A DNA stretch of 64,000 nucleotides from Eubacteriales bacterium. Its GTDB lineage: Bacteria; Bacillota; Clostridia; Lachnospirales; Lachnospiraceae. The stretch's first letter is position 1. Each line of letters starts with the position of its first letter. The translations under genes and the position numbers were made by a program. Positions 1-8,919 of the stretch are shown piece by piece. Below the pieces are notes generated by a model, which was given only the letters and a program-made list of their open reading frames with translations, made no database searches and was not told the origin of the DNA. Where the stretch lies: the NCBI GenBank assembly GCA_030524545.1, contig JAUNGM010000011.1, positions 1-64,000 of the forward strand, read 5' to 3'.

Positions 1-1285
1 CTGCCTGCTCCCCTGACGGAAGATCTTCCGCATCCAGCTGCACCACCTCATCCAGCGACAGCTTCTGCCCGTCACGGATGACGTACACATCATCACACCG
101 GCCTTCTTTGTACTTGATATAGCGTTTGACCGCCACATCTACAAATTTTTCTTCCAGTTCCACGCCATAACAGATGCGGTCAAGTTCCTCACAGGCAATC
201 AATGTAGACGCCGAGCCGAGGAATCCATCCAGTACAACGCCATTGGTCATTGTACACTGCTTAATCAGGTAAGCAATCAATGGGATCGGCTTACTGGACG
301 GATGCCCGCAGCCTTCCTCTTTAGAATTTTTCAACCGCGGAAATTCAAAGACAGTTGTCTGTTTCTGGTCGCCATACCAGCGATGGCGGCCGTCTTTACG
401 CCACCCCCAGATGATCGGTTCATGATTGTATTTCCAGTCCGTCCTTGTCAGTACCAGACGGTCCTTCTTCCACACCAGCCCCGCCCCCACTTTAAAACCC
501 GCATCCTCAAAAGCATCATGGAAGATCCGGGCTTTTGCCGTAGCGTAAAACACATAGATGGATGCGTCATTTGCCATCGCTTCGTGGAAGCAGGAAAAGG
601 CTTTCATCAGAAATTCCACTGCATCATGGTCATTCAGATCATCGTTTGTAATAGTGCCAGATGTACTTTGCAGCGCCACCATATATGGAGGGTCCGTACA
701 CACAAGATTTGCTTTGACTTCTCCCATCAGCCGGGTATAGGTTTCCGGCAGAGTAGAGTCACCACAGATTACTGTGTGTTTTCCCAGATGCCAGATGTCA
801 CCCCTCTTTGAAAAAGCCGGACGTTTCAGTTCGCTCTCCACATCGAAATCATCTTCCCTGACTTCTTTGTCATGGACTTTATTGAAAAGTTCATCAATTT
901 CAGGCGGGTCAAAACCTGTTTTACCCAAATCAAAATCACTGTTTTCGATATCCTTCAACAGATCGGCCAGCAGGGAATCATCCCACGCGCCCGTGATCTT
1001 ATTAAGGGCAATATTCAGTGCCTTCTCCCGGATTTTATCGACATCAACCACCGCACACGGCACTTCCGTATAGCCAAGGTCCATGGCAACAGCCAATCTC
1101 TGGTGCCCTCCCACGATTGTCATATCGGAATTGACCACAAGTGGGTCCGCAAACCCAAACTCCGTAATGGAATTTTTGATTTTCTCGTACTCCTTATCCC
1201 CCGGTTTCAGTTTCTTGCGGGGATTGTATGCGGCCGGCCTGAGTACGCCCACCGGCAGCACTTTAAGTTGTGCAGTTTTCTGCAT
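1..1285 (-). CDS. ParB-like nuclease domain / DNA methyltransferase fusion (partial, C-terminus outside window)
   Basis: Modifies phage DNA by base methylation, using S-adenosylmethionine. The start at 1285 follows AGGAGG by about 8 bases, and the frame stays open to the window edge. Residues about 1-90 look like a ParB/Srx fold, with GGHQR and an NPRKK-type segment. After about residue 150 comes a methyltransferase domain with the catalytic DPPY motif, then WGWRKDGRHRW, HPSSKP and the cofactor-binding segment DGFLGSAST. DPPY precedes the cofactor motif, the beta-class order of N4-cytosine or N6-adenine methylases. This fusion is common in phages just upstream of the terminase genes, which would lie left of the window. 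The S-adenosylmethionine synthetase at 3002-4078 in the same gene run could supply its cofactor. The target base and site cannot be read from sequence. Confidence 0.9.
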   Translation of the reverse strand, partial: MQKTAQLKVLPVGVLRPAAYNPRKKLKPGDKEYEKIKNSITEFGFADPLVVNSDMTIVGGHQRLAVAMDLGYTEVPCAVVDVDKIREKALNIALNKITGAWDDSLLADLLKDIENSDFDLGKTGFDPPEIDELFNKVHDKEVREDDFDVESELKRPAFSKRGDIWHLGKHTVICGDSTLPETYTRLMGEVKANLVCTDPPYMVALQSTSGTITNDDLNDHDAVEFLMKAFSCFHEAMANDASIYVFYATAKARIFHDAFEDAGFKVGAGLVWKKDRLVLTRTDWKYNHEPIIWGWRKDGRHRWYGDQKQTTVFEFPRLKNSKEEGCGHPSSKPIPLIAYLIKQCTMTNGVVLDGFLGSASTLIACEELDRICYGVELEEKFVDVAVKRYIKYKEGRCDDVYVIRDGQKLSLDEVVQLDAEDLPSGEQA

Positions 1286-1303
1286 CCATGCGTCCTCCTT
1301 TAC

Positions 1304-1531
1304 TCAGACGCGCATGACCTCTGAGAACGGCACGAAAAAAGAGCCGAATAAGAATCCCGGCTCCGCCTCTTCCCCGTCCGACCGCGTCTGTTCATTCATG
1401 GGACACCACTGCGGGTTTTCTCCATTTGCGGATGCAAGCACCCTGTCCTCACAGCAGTCAATCTCATGTACGCAGATACCCATCGTATTGCAGACGCAGT
1501 ACACCCCGATGGTTTCAATCTTATCCTTCAT
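1304..1531 (-). CDS. small hypothetical phage protein
   Basis: A 75-residue protein with several cysteines (CVCN, DCCED, a later C) and an acidic C-terminal half. I recognise no family. The start at 1531 is chosen because AAAGGAG lies about 10 bases upstream, inside the end of the preceding zinc-finger gene. The two genes overlap by 11 bases, and the next gene (methyltransferase) begins 18 bases after this stop. The tight packing supports translation in one operon. Function is unknown. Confidence 0.55.
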   Translation of the reverse strand: MKDKIETIGVYCVCNTMGICVHEIDCCEDRVLASANGENPQWCPMNEQTRSDGEEAEPGFLFGSFFVPFSEVMRV

Positions 1532-1832
1532 TTCCCTCACGCTCCTTTCGTTTCGCCCGTCCTCTGTTGGCACAGGCATGGCTGCAATATTTCCTCACTC
1601 TCCCATACTCCCGGCTTGCCAGAAATGGTTTCCCACATTCCGGGCAGACAGCCGTCCGGGTGGATTTCCAGTTTTCCGGGTGCGGGTTTCTGTTCTTCCA
1701 CGCATACCTGCAGGGTTCCGAGCAGAATATCCTCGGACGGCCTCTGCCGTTTGGCGTGACCGCCGCACCGCAGTTGGGGCAGAACCGTTTCGCCATATCC
1801 TCCAGCATCTCCGCTTCCGTATTTGCTTCCAT
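1521..1832 (-). CDS. zinc-finger protein with paired CPxCG knuckles
   Basis: A 103-residue protein with two similar halves. The first has FCPNCGAAV then FCSEPCRYAW; the second has VCPECGKPF then YCSHACANR. Each half offers four cysteine-type ligands, so two zinc ribbons are likely. The C-terminus is very basic. Such proteins are common small genes beside phage methylases and HNH nucleases, and may bind DNA or RNA. No catalytic residues are visible. It overlaps the next gene (1304-1531). The first 40 residues also fit an RNA polymerase-like or FYDLN-type ribbon, so only the zinc binding is called. Confidence 0.7.
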   Translation of the reverse strand: MEANTEAEMLEDMAKRFCPNCGAAVTPNGRGRPRIFCSEPCRYAWKNRNPHPENWKSTRTAVCPECGKPFLASREYGRVRKYCSHACANRGRAKRKEREGNEG

Positions 1833-2377
1833 CGCCGCCCCTCCTTCCTGTGTGGTTCATGTTGCACCGTTTCCATGCTGCGCCGTAACCCCGCCCATTT
1901 TGCGGAAAAATCCCAAAAAACACATAAAAAACGGTGAGGTGAATTTTCATCCTGTCAGCATGGATGCCGCATGGATAGCTGCTGCTTTATTCCAGATTTT
2001 CATGTTCCACCGGAACAAACAAAAACACACGAAATTCCCCGTTTTATCAAGGAAGTTCATGCGTTTTGGTTCATTTCGGATATTTAAAAGACAGGGCCTG
2101 GCAGTGCTGCCGCGCCTCTTCGTCTGCTGGTTTCATTTTGCGCCGTAACTGCCAGACCCCCGGCCTATCAAATTCGCGGTTTTTTACGTTTGAGGGGGCG
2201 GCGGTCTCCGTGGCACTTCACCACAGAGAAGTAAACCCGGCCCCCGGTGGCCCCTTTCTGCCATAATGTACACAAACAAAACCACGAAAATCTGTGTAAA
2301 TTATGTCTGAGGTATTCCTTGATATATCTTCGTTTTGACGGTAATATGTCCACAACAAAAGCAAGGGAGGAACACAC
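1833..2377. other. intergenic region, no convincing gene
   Basis: About 545 bases between the minus-strand zinc-finger gene and the plus-strand gene at 2378. Short open frames exist on both strands, but none has a ribosome site together with a natural-looking protein. Promoters firing outward in both directions must lie here. I could not pick out a convincing -35/-10 pair. Confidence 0.5.
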
Positions 2378-2611
2378 ATGGAAACAACAATCAAAACAGT
2401 CACCTATGAAGAGGCTCTTTCAAAGGCTTTAGAAATGGGATTCCAAGTTGCCCAGATTTATGGCATCAGCACCTACATTGAGGAAATGCTGGAAGACTGC
2501 CGCAAGGAACCCACCGGTGAATTTCCTGCTGACTGGATCATCGTTGGCGATGTCCTCTGCCGCACAGGAGATATCTGGCAGGAGAATGCGGAAGTCTACT
2601 ATCTCCACTGA
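2378..2611 (+). CDS. small hypothetical protein, opposite strand to the operon
   Basis: A 77-residue acidic protein (METTIKTVTY start) with a well-placed GGGAGG about 8 bases before the ATG. It has a normal amino-acid make-up and a C-terminus rich in aromatic residues. It is the only plus-strand gene in the first 22 kb and converges with the HNH gene at 2634. I recognise no family; small acidic phage proteins of this kind are often anti-host or regulatory, but nothing here shows that. It could also be cargo with its own promoter. Confidence 0.6.
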   Translation: METTIKTVTYEEALSKALEMGFQVAQIYGISTYIEEMLEDCRKEPTGEFPADWIIVGDVLCRTGDIWQENAEVYYLH

Positions 2612-2633
2612 GTCAGGACAAATCCGGCCTGCA

Positions 2634-2999
2634 TTAATAGGTGTAGGTCGGATTATTATCTTCCGCCCGCGTCTTTTTATCATGACACTGCTTACATAAA
2701 CTCCTCCAGTTGCTCCGGTCCCAGAACAGCTTTTGGTCGCCGCGGTGTGGGGTGATGTGGTCAACCACTGTCGCCTTCACATACCGTGGCGGCTGTTTCT
2801 TCATGCACAGCACACACAGCGGATGCGCCTGCAGGTATTCCCGGCTGGCTTTCTGCCATCTCTTTCCGTACCCGCGCTTTGCAGCTGACCGCACTTCTTC
2901 CGGGTGCAGTGCTTTGTGCTTTTCACAATACTTTGTTCCCGATTCCACCAATTCCGCACAGCCGGGATGCTTACAGGGAACCTTTGGTTTCCAAGGCAT
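2634..2999 (-). CDS. HNH endonuclease
   Basis: A 121-residue HNH nuclease. Zinc-type cysteines appear near the N-terminus (CKHPGC, YCEKH) and around the active site (HPLCVLCMKK, LCKQCHDKK). The catalytic core is VVDHITPHRGD, followed by FWDRSNW and the final HNH half LCKQCHDKKT. Phage HNH proteins of this size usually sit by the terminase and help DNA packaging by cutting. The start at 2999 is preferred over an upstream ATG because GGGAGG lies 8 bases before it. It follows metK directly and overlaps no coding sequence. A role in packaging is an inference from position. Confidence 0.85.
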   Translation of the reverse strand: MPWKPKVPCKHPGCAELVESGTKYCEKHKALHPEEVRSAAKRGYGKRWQKASREYLQAHPLCVLCMKKQPPRYVKATVVDHITPHRGDQKLFWDRSNWRSLCKQCHDKKTRAEDNNPTYTY

Positions 3000-3001
3000 C
3001 C

Positions 3002-4078
3002 CTATTCCTCCCACGGAAGTCCGGGCTTCCCGAAGTGCCCGTAGGCGGATACCAGGTTGTAGTCCACATCCAGGAGATGCAATCTGCTGATGATTCCCCC
3101 CGGTGTCAAATCATAGCTGTCCTCCACATAAGCCTGAATGAAATCCAGCGGTTGGAACTCTGTACCAAAGCAGTCCATGTTGACTGACACCGGATGTTCC
3201 ATCCCGATGGCATAGGCAATCTGAATTTCACACTGCTCCGCATATCCTGCCTGCACAATGTCGCGGGCGATCTTCCGTGCCATATATGCAGCCGAGCGGT
3301 CTACCTTACTTGGGTCTTTCCCGGACAGCGCACCACCGCCAAGCCTGCCGATGCCGCCATAGGTATCACAGGCAAGTTTCCTTCCTGTCACGCCGCAGTC
3401 AGCAAAAGAGCCGCCGACCACAAACCGTCCGGTCGGATTGACCAGTTTCACGAAGTCACCATTCAGCCCGTACTCACAGGCAGCCAGCACCATCATTCCC
3501 TCGATGATGTGACGGAAATCGCTAACCTCCACATCCGGGCTGTGCTGCACGGAGCAGAGGAAAGCGGTGATCCGTCCGCTGCTGTAATCAAAGCTGACCT
3601 GCGCCTTGGCATCCGCCCGGAACATCTTTGACGGATGGTTCTTCAAAAGCCGCAGGAACTTGGTCGCCACGGCAAACGGAACCGGAAGGAGCTCCGGCGT
3701 TTCGTTGGTGGCATATCCGAACATAATGCCCTGGTCTCCGGCTCCGCCCTTATCCACACCAAGGGCGATGTCCGGGGACTGCTCCCTTACCATGAGGGCA
3801 ACATCCAGCGGGCTGATGATCTCCATCCTGCCGTATTCCGTCTTTCCCTTTCCGATACGCTCCAGCACATCATCCACCAGTTTCCGGTAGTCCGGCTGGT
3901 GCCCGCTGGTCAGTTCTCCGGCAATAATCAGGCGGCTGTCCTTTAACAGGCACTCTATCGCCACTCTGCTTTCTTTGTCATGTACCAGACAGTCTGTCAC
4001 AATGGCATCCGCAACTTGGTCGCAGATTTTATCGGGATGCCCGTCTGACACCTGTTCGCATGTTAAAATTCTGCTCAT
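3002..4078 (-). CDS. metK: S-adenosylmethionine synthetase (methionine adenosyltransferase), phage-encoded
   Basis: Makes S-adenosylmethionine from methionine and ATP. Family motifs run in order: GHPDKICDQ near residue 13, GAGDQGIMFGYATNET near 120, the GGSFADCGVTGRK region, then GGGALSGKDPSKVDRSA. At 358 residues it is shorter than the usual cellular enzyme (about 380-400). The open frame extends 75 codons upstream, but the start at 4078 is chosen because GAGGAG lies 10 bases before it and the protein then begins where the family does. It lies among phage replication genes, with an HNH nuclease and a DNA methyltransferase downstream. Supplying the methylase or countering SAM depletion are plausible roles, not shown here. 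Confidence 0.95.
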   Translation of the reverse strand: MSRILTCEQVSDGHPDKICDQVADAIVTDCLVHDKESRVAIECLLKDSRLIIAGELTSGHQPDYRKLVDDVLERIGKGKTEYGRMEIISPLDVALMVREQSPDIALGVDKGGAGDQGIMFGYATNETPELLPVPFAVATKFLRLLKNHPSKMFRADAKAQVSFDYSSGRITAFLCSVQHSPDVEVSDFRHIIEGMMVLAACEYGLNGDFVKLVNPTGRFVVGGSFADCGVTGRKLACDTYGGIGRLGGGALSGKDPSKVDRSAAYMARKIARDIVQAGYAEQCEIQIAYAIGMEHPVSVNMDCFGTEFQPLDFIQAYVEDSYDLTPGGIISRLHLLDVDYNLVSAYGHFGKPGLPWEE

Positions 4079-4215
4079 AGTTTTACTTCTCCTCTCGTTT
4101 GGTTTATGTATCAAAGCAGGCACCCTTTGCCGCTGCTCACCCTGTAGGGATTCCCACAAAGCAAGCCGCCACAAAAGATGCCTGATATGATTTATTATCT
4201 GCCACAATGAATCGT

Positions 4216-4533
4216 AATGTAGGAGATTGTAGGAGATGAACGCATCCAAAAATCCGCACCTCCTACAATCTTCAAACCCTGATTTTCCTTGAAAATAAGC
4301 CATTTTCCTGATTTTCTTTTTCTGTTTTTATTCTTTTGTAGGAGATGTAGGAGATAAAATATAAATCCTCTATAAAAGAAACAATAAAAAATAATAACCT
4401 ATTTTCCTCCTACATTTCCTACACCCAATCTTGGAGGGCTAAAAAGTAGCGTAAAATAAAGGTTTTCTTGAATTTCGCGCCTTAAGAATTGTAGGAGGTT
4501 GTAGGAGATGAAAAAACCGCAGCCCCTACAAAA
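4216..4533. repeat. iteron-like cluster of TGTAGGAGAT repeats; candidate replication origin
   Basis: The gap between metK and the primase gene holds at least six direct copies of TGTAGGAG(A/G) (near 4219, 4229, 4337, 4346, 4490, 4500) and four inverted copies of (C)CTACA (near 4261, 4406, 4417, 4524). Several lie as head-to-tail pairs spaced 9-10 bases, one helical turn. The DNA between them is AT-rich (about 4350-4400). Repeats at one-turn spacing with an AT-rich stretch next to a D5 primase-helicase fit an initiator-bound origin. Binding sites for a repressor are the main alternative. No initiator protein was identified. Confidence 0.55.
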
Positions 4534-4595
4534 GCGGGTATCGTGTTGTTCCTTCAGGCTTGAGTGATTGCACATTGTGGAAATAACAATCGTCT

Positions 4596-7037
4596 TTAAG
4601 CATCTGGAACCACCTCAAACTCCGGTTCCTCACCCGTGGCAAATTTCACATCCTCAACAACGGTCGTTGGGTTTCCTCCGCCTGTCGGCCTTCCGCTGTT
4701 GTTGTATGTGTAATGCACTTCCATGCCTTTTCGGAAATTCTTCATATTTTCTGGCTTGTATCCACTATCCCTGCACCAGTCCACATATCTGGTATAAACT
4801 GCTTTACTTGCCAGCTTATTCCCATATTCTGTAACCAGGCACTCCGTTGAAAACATGCTGATCCGGTCTGATTCCTTGTGGTAAGCATCGGTCGCCTCCA
4901 GCACGGACTTTGGCATAGTAAGCCCCTCTCTTTCAAAAAGCCTGTGCCCTTCCAGCAGCCAGTTAAAGATACCGGACATATTTTCTTCCTCTGCAAAGAA
5001 AGCCTTCAATCCCTTATCCTGTTCTTCCTCCTCAAAATGGCGGTTGAACGGGATGATCTTGATACGGCCGGAATCGAACAACGTAAGGTCTGTGATATTC
5101 GGCAGATGGTTCGTGTTGATGAATATCTTGAAATTTGGACGGAACTCAAAAGAATTCTCATGCAGGAAACGAGCCGTGATGGAATCGTTACCCGTCATAC
5201 GCTTGGTAAATGCCGCGTCCATGGTGAGCTTCTTTTCCGGCTCCGAGATGTTCACAAACCGGGAGCCTGCAAGCCGCGCCACTTCCTCTGTGGGGCCGTT
5301 GCTCTGTGCGTTGAACTTCATGGCAAGAAGGGCGGGATCGGCGTTGCGGCCGTAGTCGCCCATGATCCGCAGGAACGTCTCCATCATGGTACCCTTGCCG
5401 TTACGGGAAGTCGCACCGTAGAGGATAAACAAACATTCCATCCTGGTATCACCGGACAGTGCGTATCCCAGTGCCTTCCGGATATACCGGATACGTTCTT
5501 CATCCCCCTGCATGACCTCCTCCATGAACTGTGTCCATCGCGGGCAGTCCGCATCCGGATCGTAAACGACCGGGGAAATTTTCGTCAGGTAGTCCTCCGC
5601 CCGGTGTTCCCTAAATTCCAGTGTTCTCAAATTCAGCGTCCCATTGGCGAGATTGAACAGGTAAATGTCCCGGTCAAAAAAAGACATTGCCAGGGGATAC
5701 ACGGATTTCGCATCTTTTAACATGGTTTCCCTGTGTTTCCTCTGCTGCAGCTTGCGGATGCGGTCGATGAACCGCTTTCTGGTATCCTCCTCCTTGATCT
5801 TGATCGCATAAGTCAAAAGGCGGTCCGCTAAGAGCTTTGCCAGCTCCGCAACTTTCAGCCCTCCCGTGTCTGCCCGCCAGACTGTCCCGTCATACACATA
5901 CCAGATGCCCCGGTCACGATTATAACGCGCCACGCCTTTGAAGTAGTCTGCGAACATATTTCCGACTCCGATCTCATCCCGGCCATAGCGGGGATTGGAC
6001 TGCGGCTGCATCTCATCCAGCGTGGTCTTGATCTGGGAAAGGTCCGGATTGTAATCCACCTCTTCCCCGTCAAGGTTCTTAAACTCATCCCCTGCATCCG
6101 TGATGTCCTGCGGATCAACAGGAAGATAGATCGCACGGCAGGTGGACACAGCATTCCGGATGGAGATTGCCCCATAGGTGGTGCCGGCCTGTTTCCGGTC
6201 CCATTTGGGACGCATCATGCCGGAGGTACGGAAAATACGGTCAATCTGCTCCTCGTCACAACCGCACCAGAACGCCAGCATGGAAAGAAAACCCATATCC
6301 GCATCGGACTGGTTATCAAAATATTTCTGCCAGTTGCCCTCGTAGTAATCCATGAAGCGTTCCCCATTGGCAGACTTCCCTGCGTGTTCCAGCACTTCCT
6401 CATCCGACAGGTATGAACACGGCTCAATGTGTGTGTTCACTACCTGGCTCTTTCGTTTCATCAGCGTATCCAGCAAAGTTTGAAGTGCCGGCATATCCGT
6501 TGGGACGGTTCCTTCCCGGTACTTATTTCCTGTCACTGTCACGAAACGGTTTGTCGCCCCGGCAAGATAGACCTCCAAACCAAGGGTACGGTTATTGATG
6601 TAATAAATGGTTTTGTCAAAATTAAAATCCGCATCCACATGGAAGAACCCGCGCAGGCCGGTTCCGGACGGGGATCGTTCCACATAAGCGTCTTTGAAGA
6701 TTCCAAGCACGGAAGCTGCCACATCGTTAAGGCTCCCGTCCTCACGGATACAATGGTCAATATCAAAAGCACCGATGCCGTTATCTACCCGGATACCGAT
6801 GCCGTCATACCCGCCCATTGCATAAGTTTTGATGACTGTGTTAAAATCCGAGAAAGTTGCGGCGTTATTGCTCTGTGCCTTTCTCCCGGTTGCCGGGTCA
6901 TAGGGCACCTTGGTAAGCCTTGCTGACCTGCCTTTTCCCTTCTCCATCTTCCATACACAGAACCGGCAGGACGCTTTCAAATCCGCCGGAATGTTTATAA
7001 AATTCACCGGCGCACGGCCGCTACTGGTAGTTTCCAC
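4596..7037 (-). CDS. phage primase-helicase, D5/NrS-1 type
   Basis: An 813-residue replication protein that should make primers and unwind DNA. The N-terminal part (about 1-200) resembles the primase-polymerase fold, with FDIDHC near 91 and RSPSGTGLRGFFH near 121. A D5-type region (about 350-500) leads to a superfamily 3 helicase domain with Walker A GATSRNGKGT at 541-550 and the following SF3 motifs, then a winged C-terminal domain. The start is a GTG at 7037 with GGAGATG seven bases upstream. The repeat cluster at 4216-4533 just downstream may be the origin it works on. Confidence 0.92.
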   Translation of the reverse strand: METTSSGRAPVNFINIPADLKASCRFCVWKMEKGKGRSARLTKVPYDPATGRKAQSNNAATFSDFNTVIKTYAMGGYDGIGIRVDNGIGAFDIDHCIREDGSLNDVAASVLGIFKDAYVERSPSGTGLRGFFHVDADFNFDKTIYYINNRTLGLEVYLAGATNRFVTVTGNKYREGTVPTDMPALQTLLDTLMKRKSQVVNTHIEPCSYLSDEEVLEHAGKSANGERFMDYYEGNWQKYFDNQSDADMGFLSMLAFWCGCDEEQIDRIFRTSGMMRPKWDRKQAGTTYGAISIRNAVSTCRAIYLPVDPQDITDAGDEFKNLDGEEVDYNPDLSQIKTTLDEMQPQSNPRYGRDEIGVGNMFADYFKGVARYNRDRGIWYVYDGTVWRADTGGLKVAELAKLLADRLLTYAIKIKEEDTRKRFIDRIRKLQQRKHRETMLKDAKSVYPLAMSFFDRDIYLFNLANGTLNLRTLEFREHRAEDYLTKISPVVYDPDADCPRWTQFMEEVMQGDEERIRYIRKALGYALSGDTRMECLFILYGATSRNGKGTMMETFLRIMGDYGRNADPALLAMKFNAQSNGPTEEVARLAGSRFVNISEPEKKLTMDAAFTKRMTGNDSITARFLHENSFEFRPNFKIFINTNHLPNITDLTLFDSGRIKIIPFNRHFEEEEQDKGLKAFFAEEENMSGIFNWLLEGHRLFEREGLTMPKSVLEATDAYHKESDRISMFSTECLVTEYGNKLASKAVYTRYVDWCRDSGYKPENMKNFRKGMEVHYTYNNSGRPTGGGNPTTVVEDVKFATGEEPEFEVVPDA

Positions 7038-7105
7038 AATTTATCATCTCCAATCCTGGTTAGAAATCTTGTTGAATGTAAAATCTGGACATAAAAAGAC
7101 TGCGC

Positions 7106-7573
7106 TCACTTATCCCGCACCTTTCCAGCCAGACCGAGATGCACTTCCACAGCCTTTTCAATCTCATGTACTCTGTCCTCTCCGACACGCCCCACAAAAC
7201 TTTTGAGGGCGCACTTGCCAATGGTAGTCACCTGCTCCGCCAGCACCATAGAAGGCTCCAGATTGGGACAGTCAGAGGCTTCTGTCAAAACATGTGTTGG
7301 AAGATATGCTTTTTTCTTCTTGGAAGTCATCGGCACGACTGTCACAGTACCGGAATGCCCGTTTGCCGTGTCATTGCTCATAATAAATACCGGCCGGCAT
7401 CCTTCCTGAACACTCGTCCCCGGATGCTTCCCAAGCTCTGCAAACCAAATGTCTCCTCTGACCGGAGCTGCGCCGTTATGTACGATGTCCGTTTGCGGTT
7501 TGGATATCAGTTTCTCTGGATTTCTCATCTTCCGGGAATACGCTGATTCCTTCCTCCTGTTTTTCCTGCCCAA
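7106..7573 (-). CDS. MazF/PemK-family endoribonuclease toxin-like protein
   Basis: The core from about residue 35 matches the MazF fold: RGDIWFAELG, GCRPVFIMSND, VTVVPMTSKKKK, then PSMVLAEQVTTI and a closing helix. Members cut mRNA and are normally blocked by a small antitoxin encoded just upstream. No antitoxin gene is visible in the 240 bases upstream, so this may be an orphan with another role, such as host take-over or regulation. The start is uncertain: a TTG at 7573 has GGGAGG at good spacing, and an ATG at 7528 lacks a ribosome site. The basic N-terminal extension is unusual for the family. Confidence 0.8.
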   Translation of the reverse strand: MGRKNRRKESAYSRKMRNPEKLISKPQTDIVHNGAAPVRGDIWFAELGKHPGTSVQEGCRPVFIMSNDTANGHSGTVTVVPMTSKKKKAYLPTHVLTEASDCPNLEPSMVLAEQVTTIGKCALKSFVGRVGEDRVHEIEKAVEVHLGLAGKVRDK

Positions 7574-7838
7574 TTCTCTCACCTCCCGTGGTGTCTGCAA
7601 AAGAAAAAGCCGGAAACAGGAATGCTCCTGATCCAGCTTTATGTTAGGAGGACATCTCTATCCTCCGCCTCTCGGCATTATAAATAATACCACGGTTTTC
7701 ACTCAAAAATAAAGGCTCCGAATATTCAACTTATTAAGGTAAATGTTCAGTTTATATATGGAAATGTTCAAGTTATTTTTTATACCATAAACATCCTAAA
7801 GCGGAAAAATCCGGACGCATCATAACATCCGGATTCCG

Positions 7839-8318
7839 CTACGCAAACAATATTTCACTTTTCCAAATCATAAAAGAATCCACTTCTATTGCAAGAAGTC
7901 TTACTGCTTCATTCCTTCTCCGGGTAATCGTAGACTGCGATAAAGAAAACTTTCTTTCCACTTCCACCCGTGGCAGCTGTTTCAAAAACAAGGCTTCTGC
8001 CACTTCCTTTACCTCACCCTCTAATCCCATAATGCCGTGTTCTAAAAGATACACTTTTTCTTTATCATCCAAGTAAGCATCTATCAATTTCCGATCCTTT
8101 CCGCGGATTCCTGGCTGAATAAATAAATCCTCATTTGGTGCAGCTTCTGGCACAAACGCTTCAAGATTAATCTGGCAGTGTTTCAATAAAAATCCTCGGT
8201 TTTCTTCAAAATTCTTACACCCTTCTTTCATTTTGGGATATTGTCTGATGGCCTCTAAAATAAAGTCAGTAGCTTCCACACTTGCCCGTTCAACATTCTT
8301 TTTCTTTCTTCCCATCAT
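7839..8318 (-). CDS. phage sigma-like / HTH regulator
   Basis: A 159-residue protein whose C-terminal 40 residues form a helix-turn-helix of the sigma region 4 type (VERKFSLSQSTITRRRNEAV). The N-terminus is basic (GRKKKN) and the middle is helical. It overlaps the stop of the preceding gene by ATGA, so the two are probably translationally coupled. Phages of this group commonly have one or two such proteins before the packaging genes, acting like late-gene activators (ArpU-type role). That role is inferred from position and fold only. Confidence 0.6.
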   Translation of the reverse strand: MMGRKKKNVERASVEATDFILEAIRQYPKMKEGCKNFEENRGFLLKHCQINLEAFVPEAAPNEDLFIQPGIRGKDRKLIDAYLDDKEKVYLLEHGIMGLEGEVKEVAEALFLKQLPRVEVERKFSLSQSTITRRRNEAVRLLAIEVDSFMIWKSEILFA

Positions 8319-8863
8319 AACTCCTCTGCGATCTGCTCTATTAATGACAATTCTTCTGCTATAGCTTCGATTGCTTTCTCCCGTGCATCTGCAATCTGCT
8401 GTGGCCGCAAACTATTCCCATACTCATCCCTGACAGCACTCCACACCCTATGTTCTATGAAAAGACACTGGAATACAGCCCTTGTCCTGTCATCCATCCG
8501 CTCATTCATGGCAGTCTCCACAATCTCCATCTGCTCACAGAGTTTCCGGTATTCATCCATCCGGCTCTGCGCTTCTTTTTGCATCCGGTATTTCTGTTTC
8601 TCTACATACCCATCTGCCAGCAAGATTGCCGCCCTTTCCGGGATATTGGAAATATTGCTGGTCTGTACCCGCTCTCCTTCCTGCTGCCCTCCTCCGATCA
8701 AATCCTGGATCGCCATGTCCTCGGTATATTCAAACTCTCCCGTCATCAAATCCTGAAGCTGTTTCTTTTCCTTTGCAGCATCAGAATATGATCCGGCCAG
8801 AAGGAGGGCTTCCGTCAGGAACCGCTCCTCTATTTCATATTTTTCTTTCTTCGGTCGTCCCAT
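8315..8863 (-). CDS. phage protein, DUF1492-like, putative transcription regulator
   Basis: A 182-residue, mostly helical, acidic protein beginning GRPKKEKYE after GGGAGGAGG. The middle (about 85-130) is a likely coiled coil (RMQKEAQSRMDEYRKLCEQM). The end (about 130-180) has the arrangement of a sigma region 4-like segment with RPQQIADAREKA. It is coupled by a 4-base overlap to the HTH gene at 7839-8318. The pair probably works together in regulation. I am not certain of the family name. Confidence 0.5.
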   Translation of the reverse strand: MGRPKKEKYEIEERFLTEALLLAGSYSDAAKEKKQLQDLMTGEFEYTEDMAIQDLIGGGQQEGERVQTSNISNIPERAAILLADGYVEKQKYRMQKEAQSRMDEYRKLCEQMEIVETAMNERMDDRTRAVFQCLFIEHRVWSAVRDEYGNSLRPQQIADAREKAIEAIAEELSLIEQIAEEL

Positions 8864-8919
8864 GAATCGTCCTCCTCCCGTCCGAACCGTGTATTTTTGT
8901 CCTAATAAGCACTATGCCC

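Noticed and set aside
1426-2148. 240-codon plus-strand frame
   Set aside because: Shadow of the minus-strand zinc-finger genes; no ribosome site and Cys/Pro/Ser-rich antisense composition.
4216-4533. Reading the TGTAGGAG repeats as a CRISPR array
   Set aside because: Repeats are about 10 bases, occur in both directions, and lack regular spacers and cas genes.
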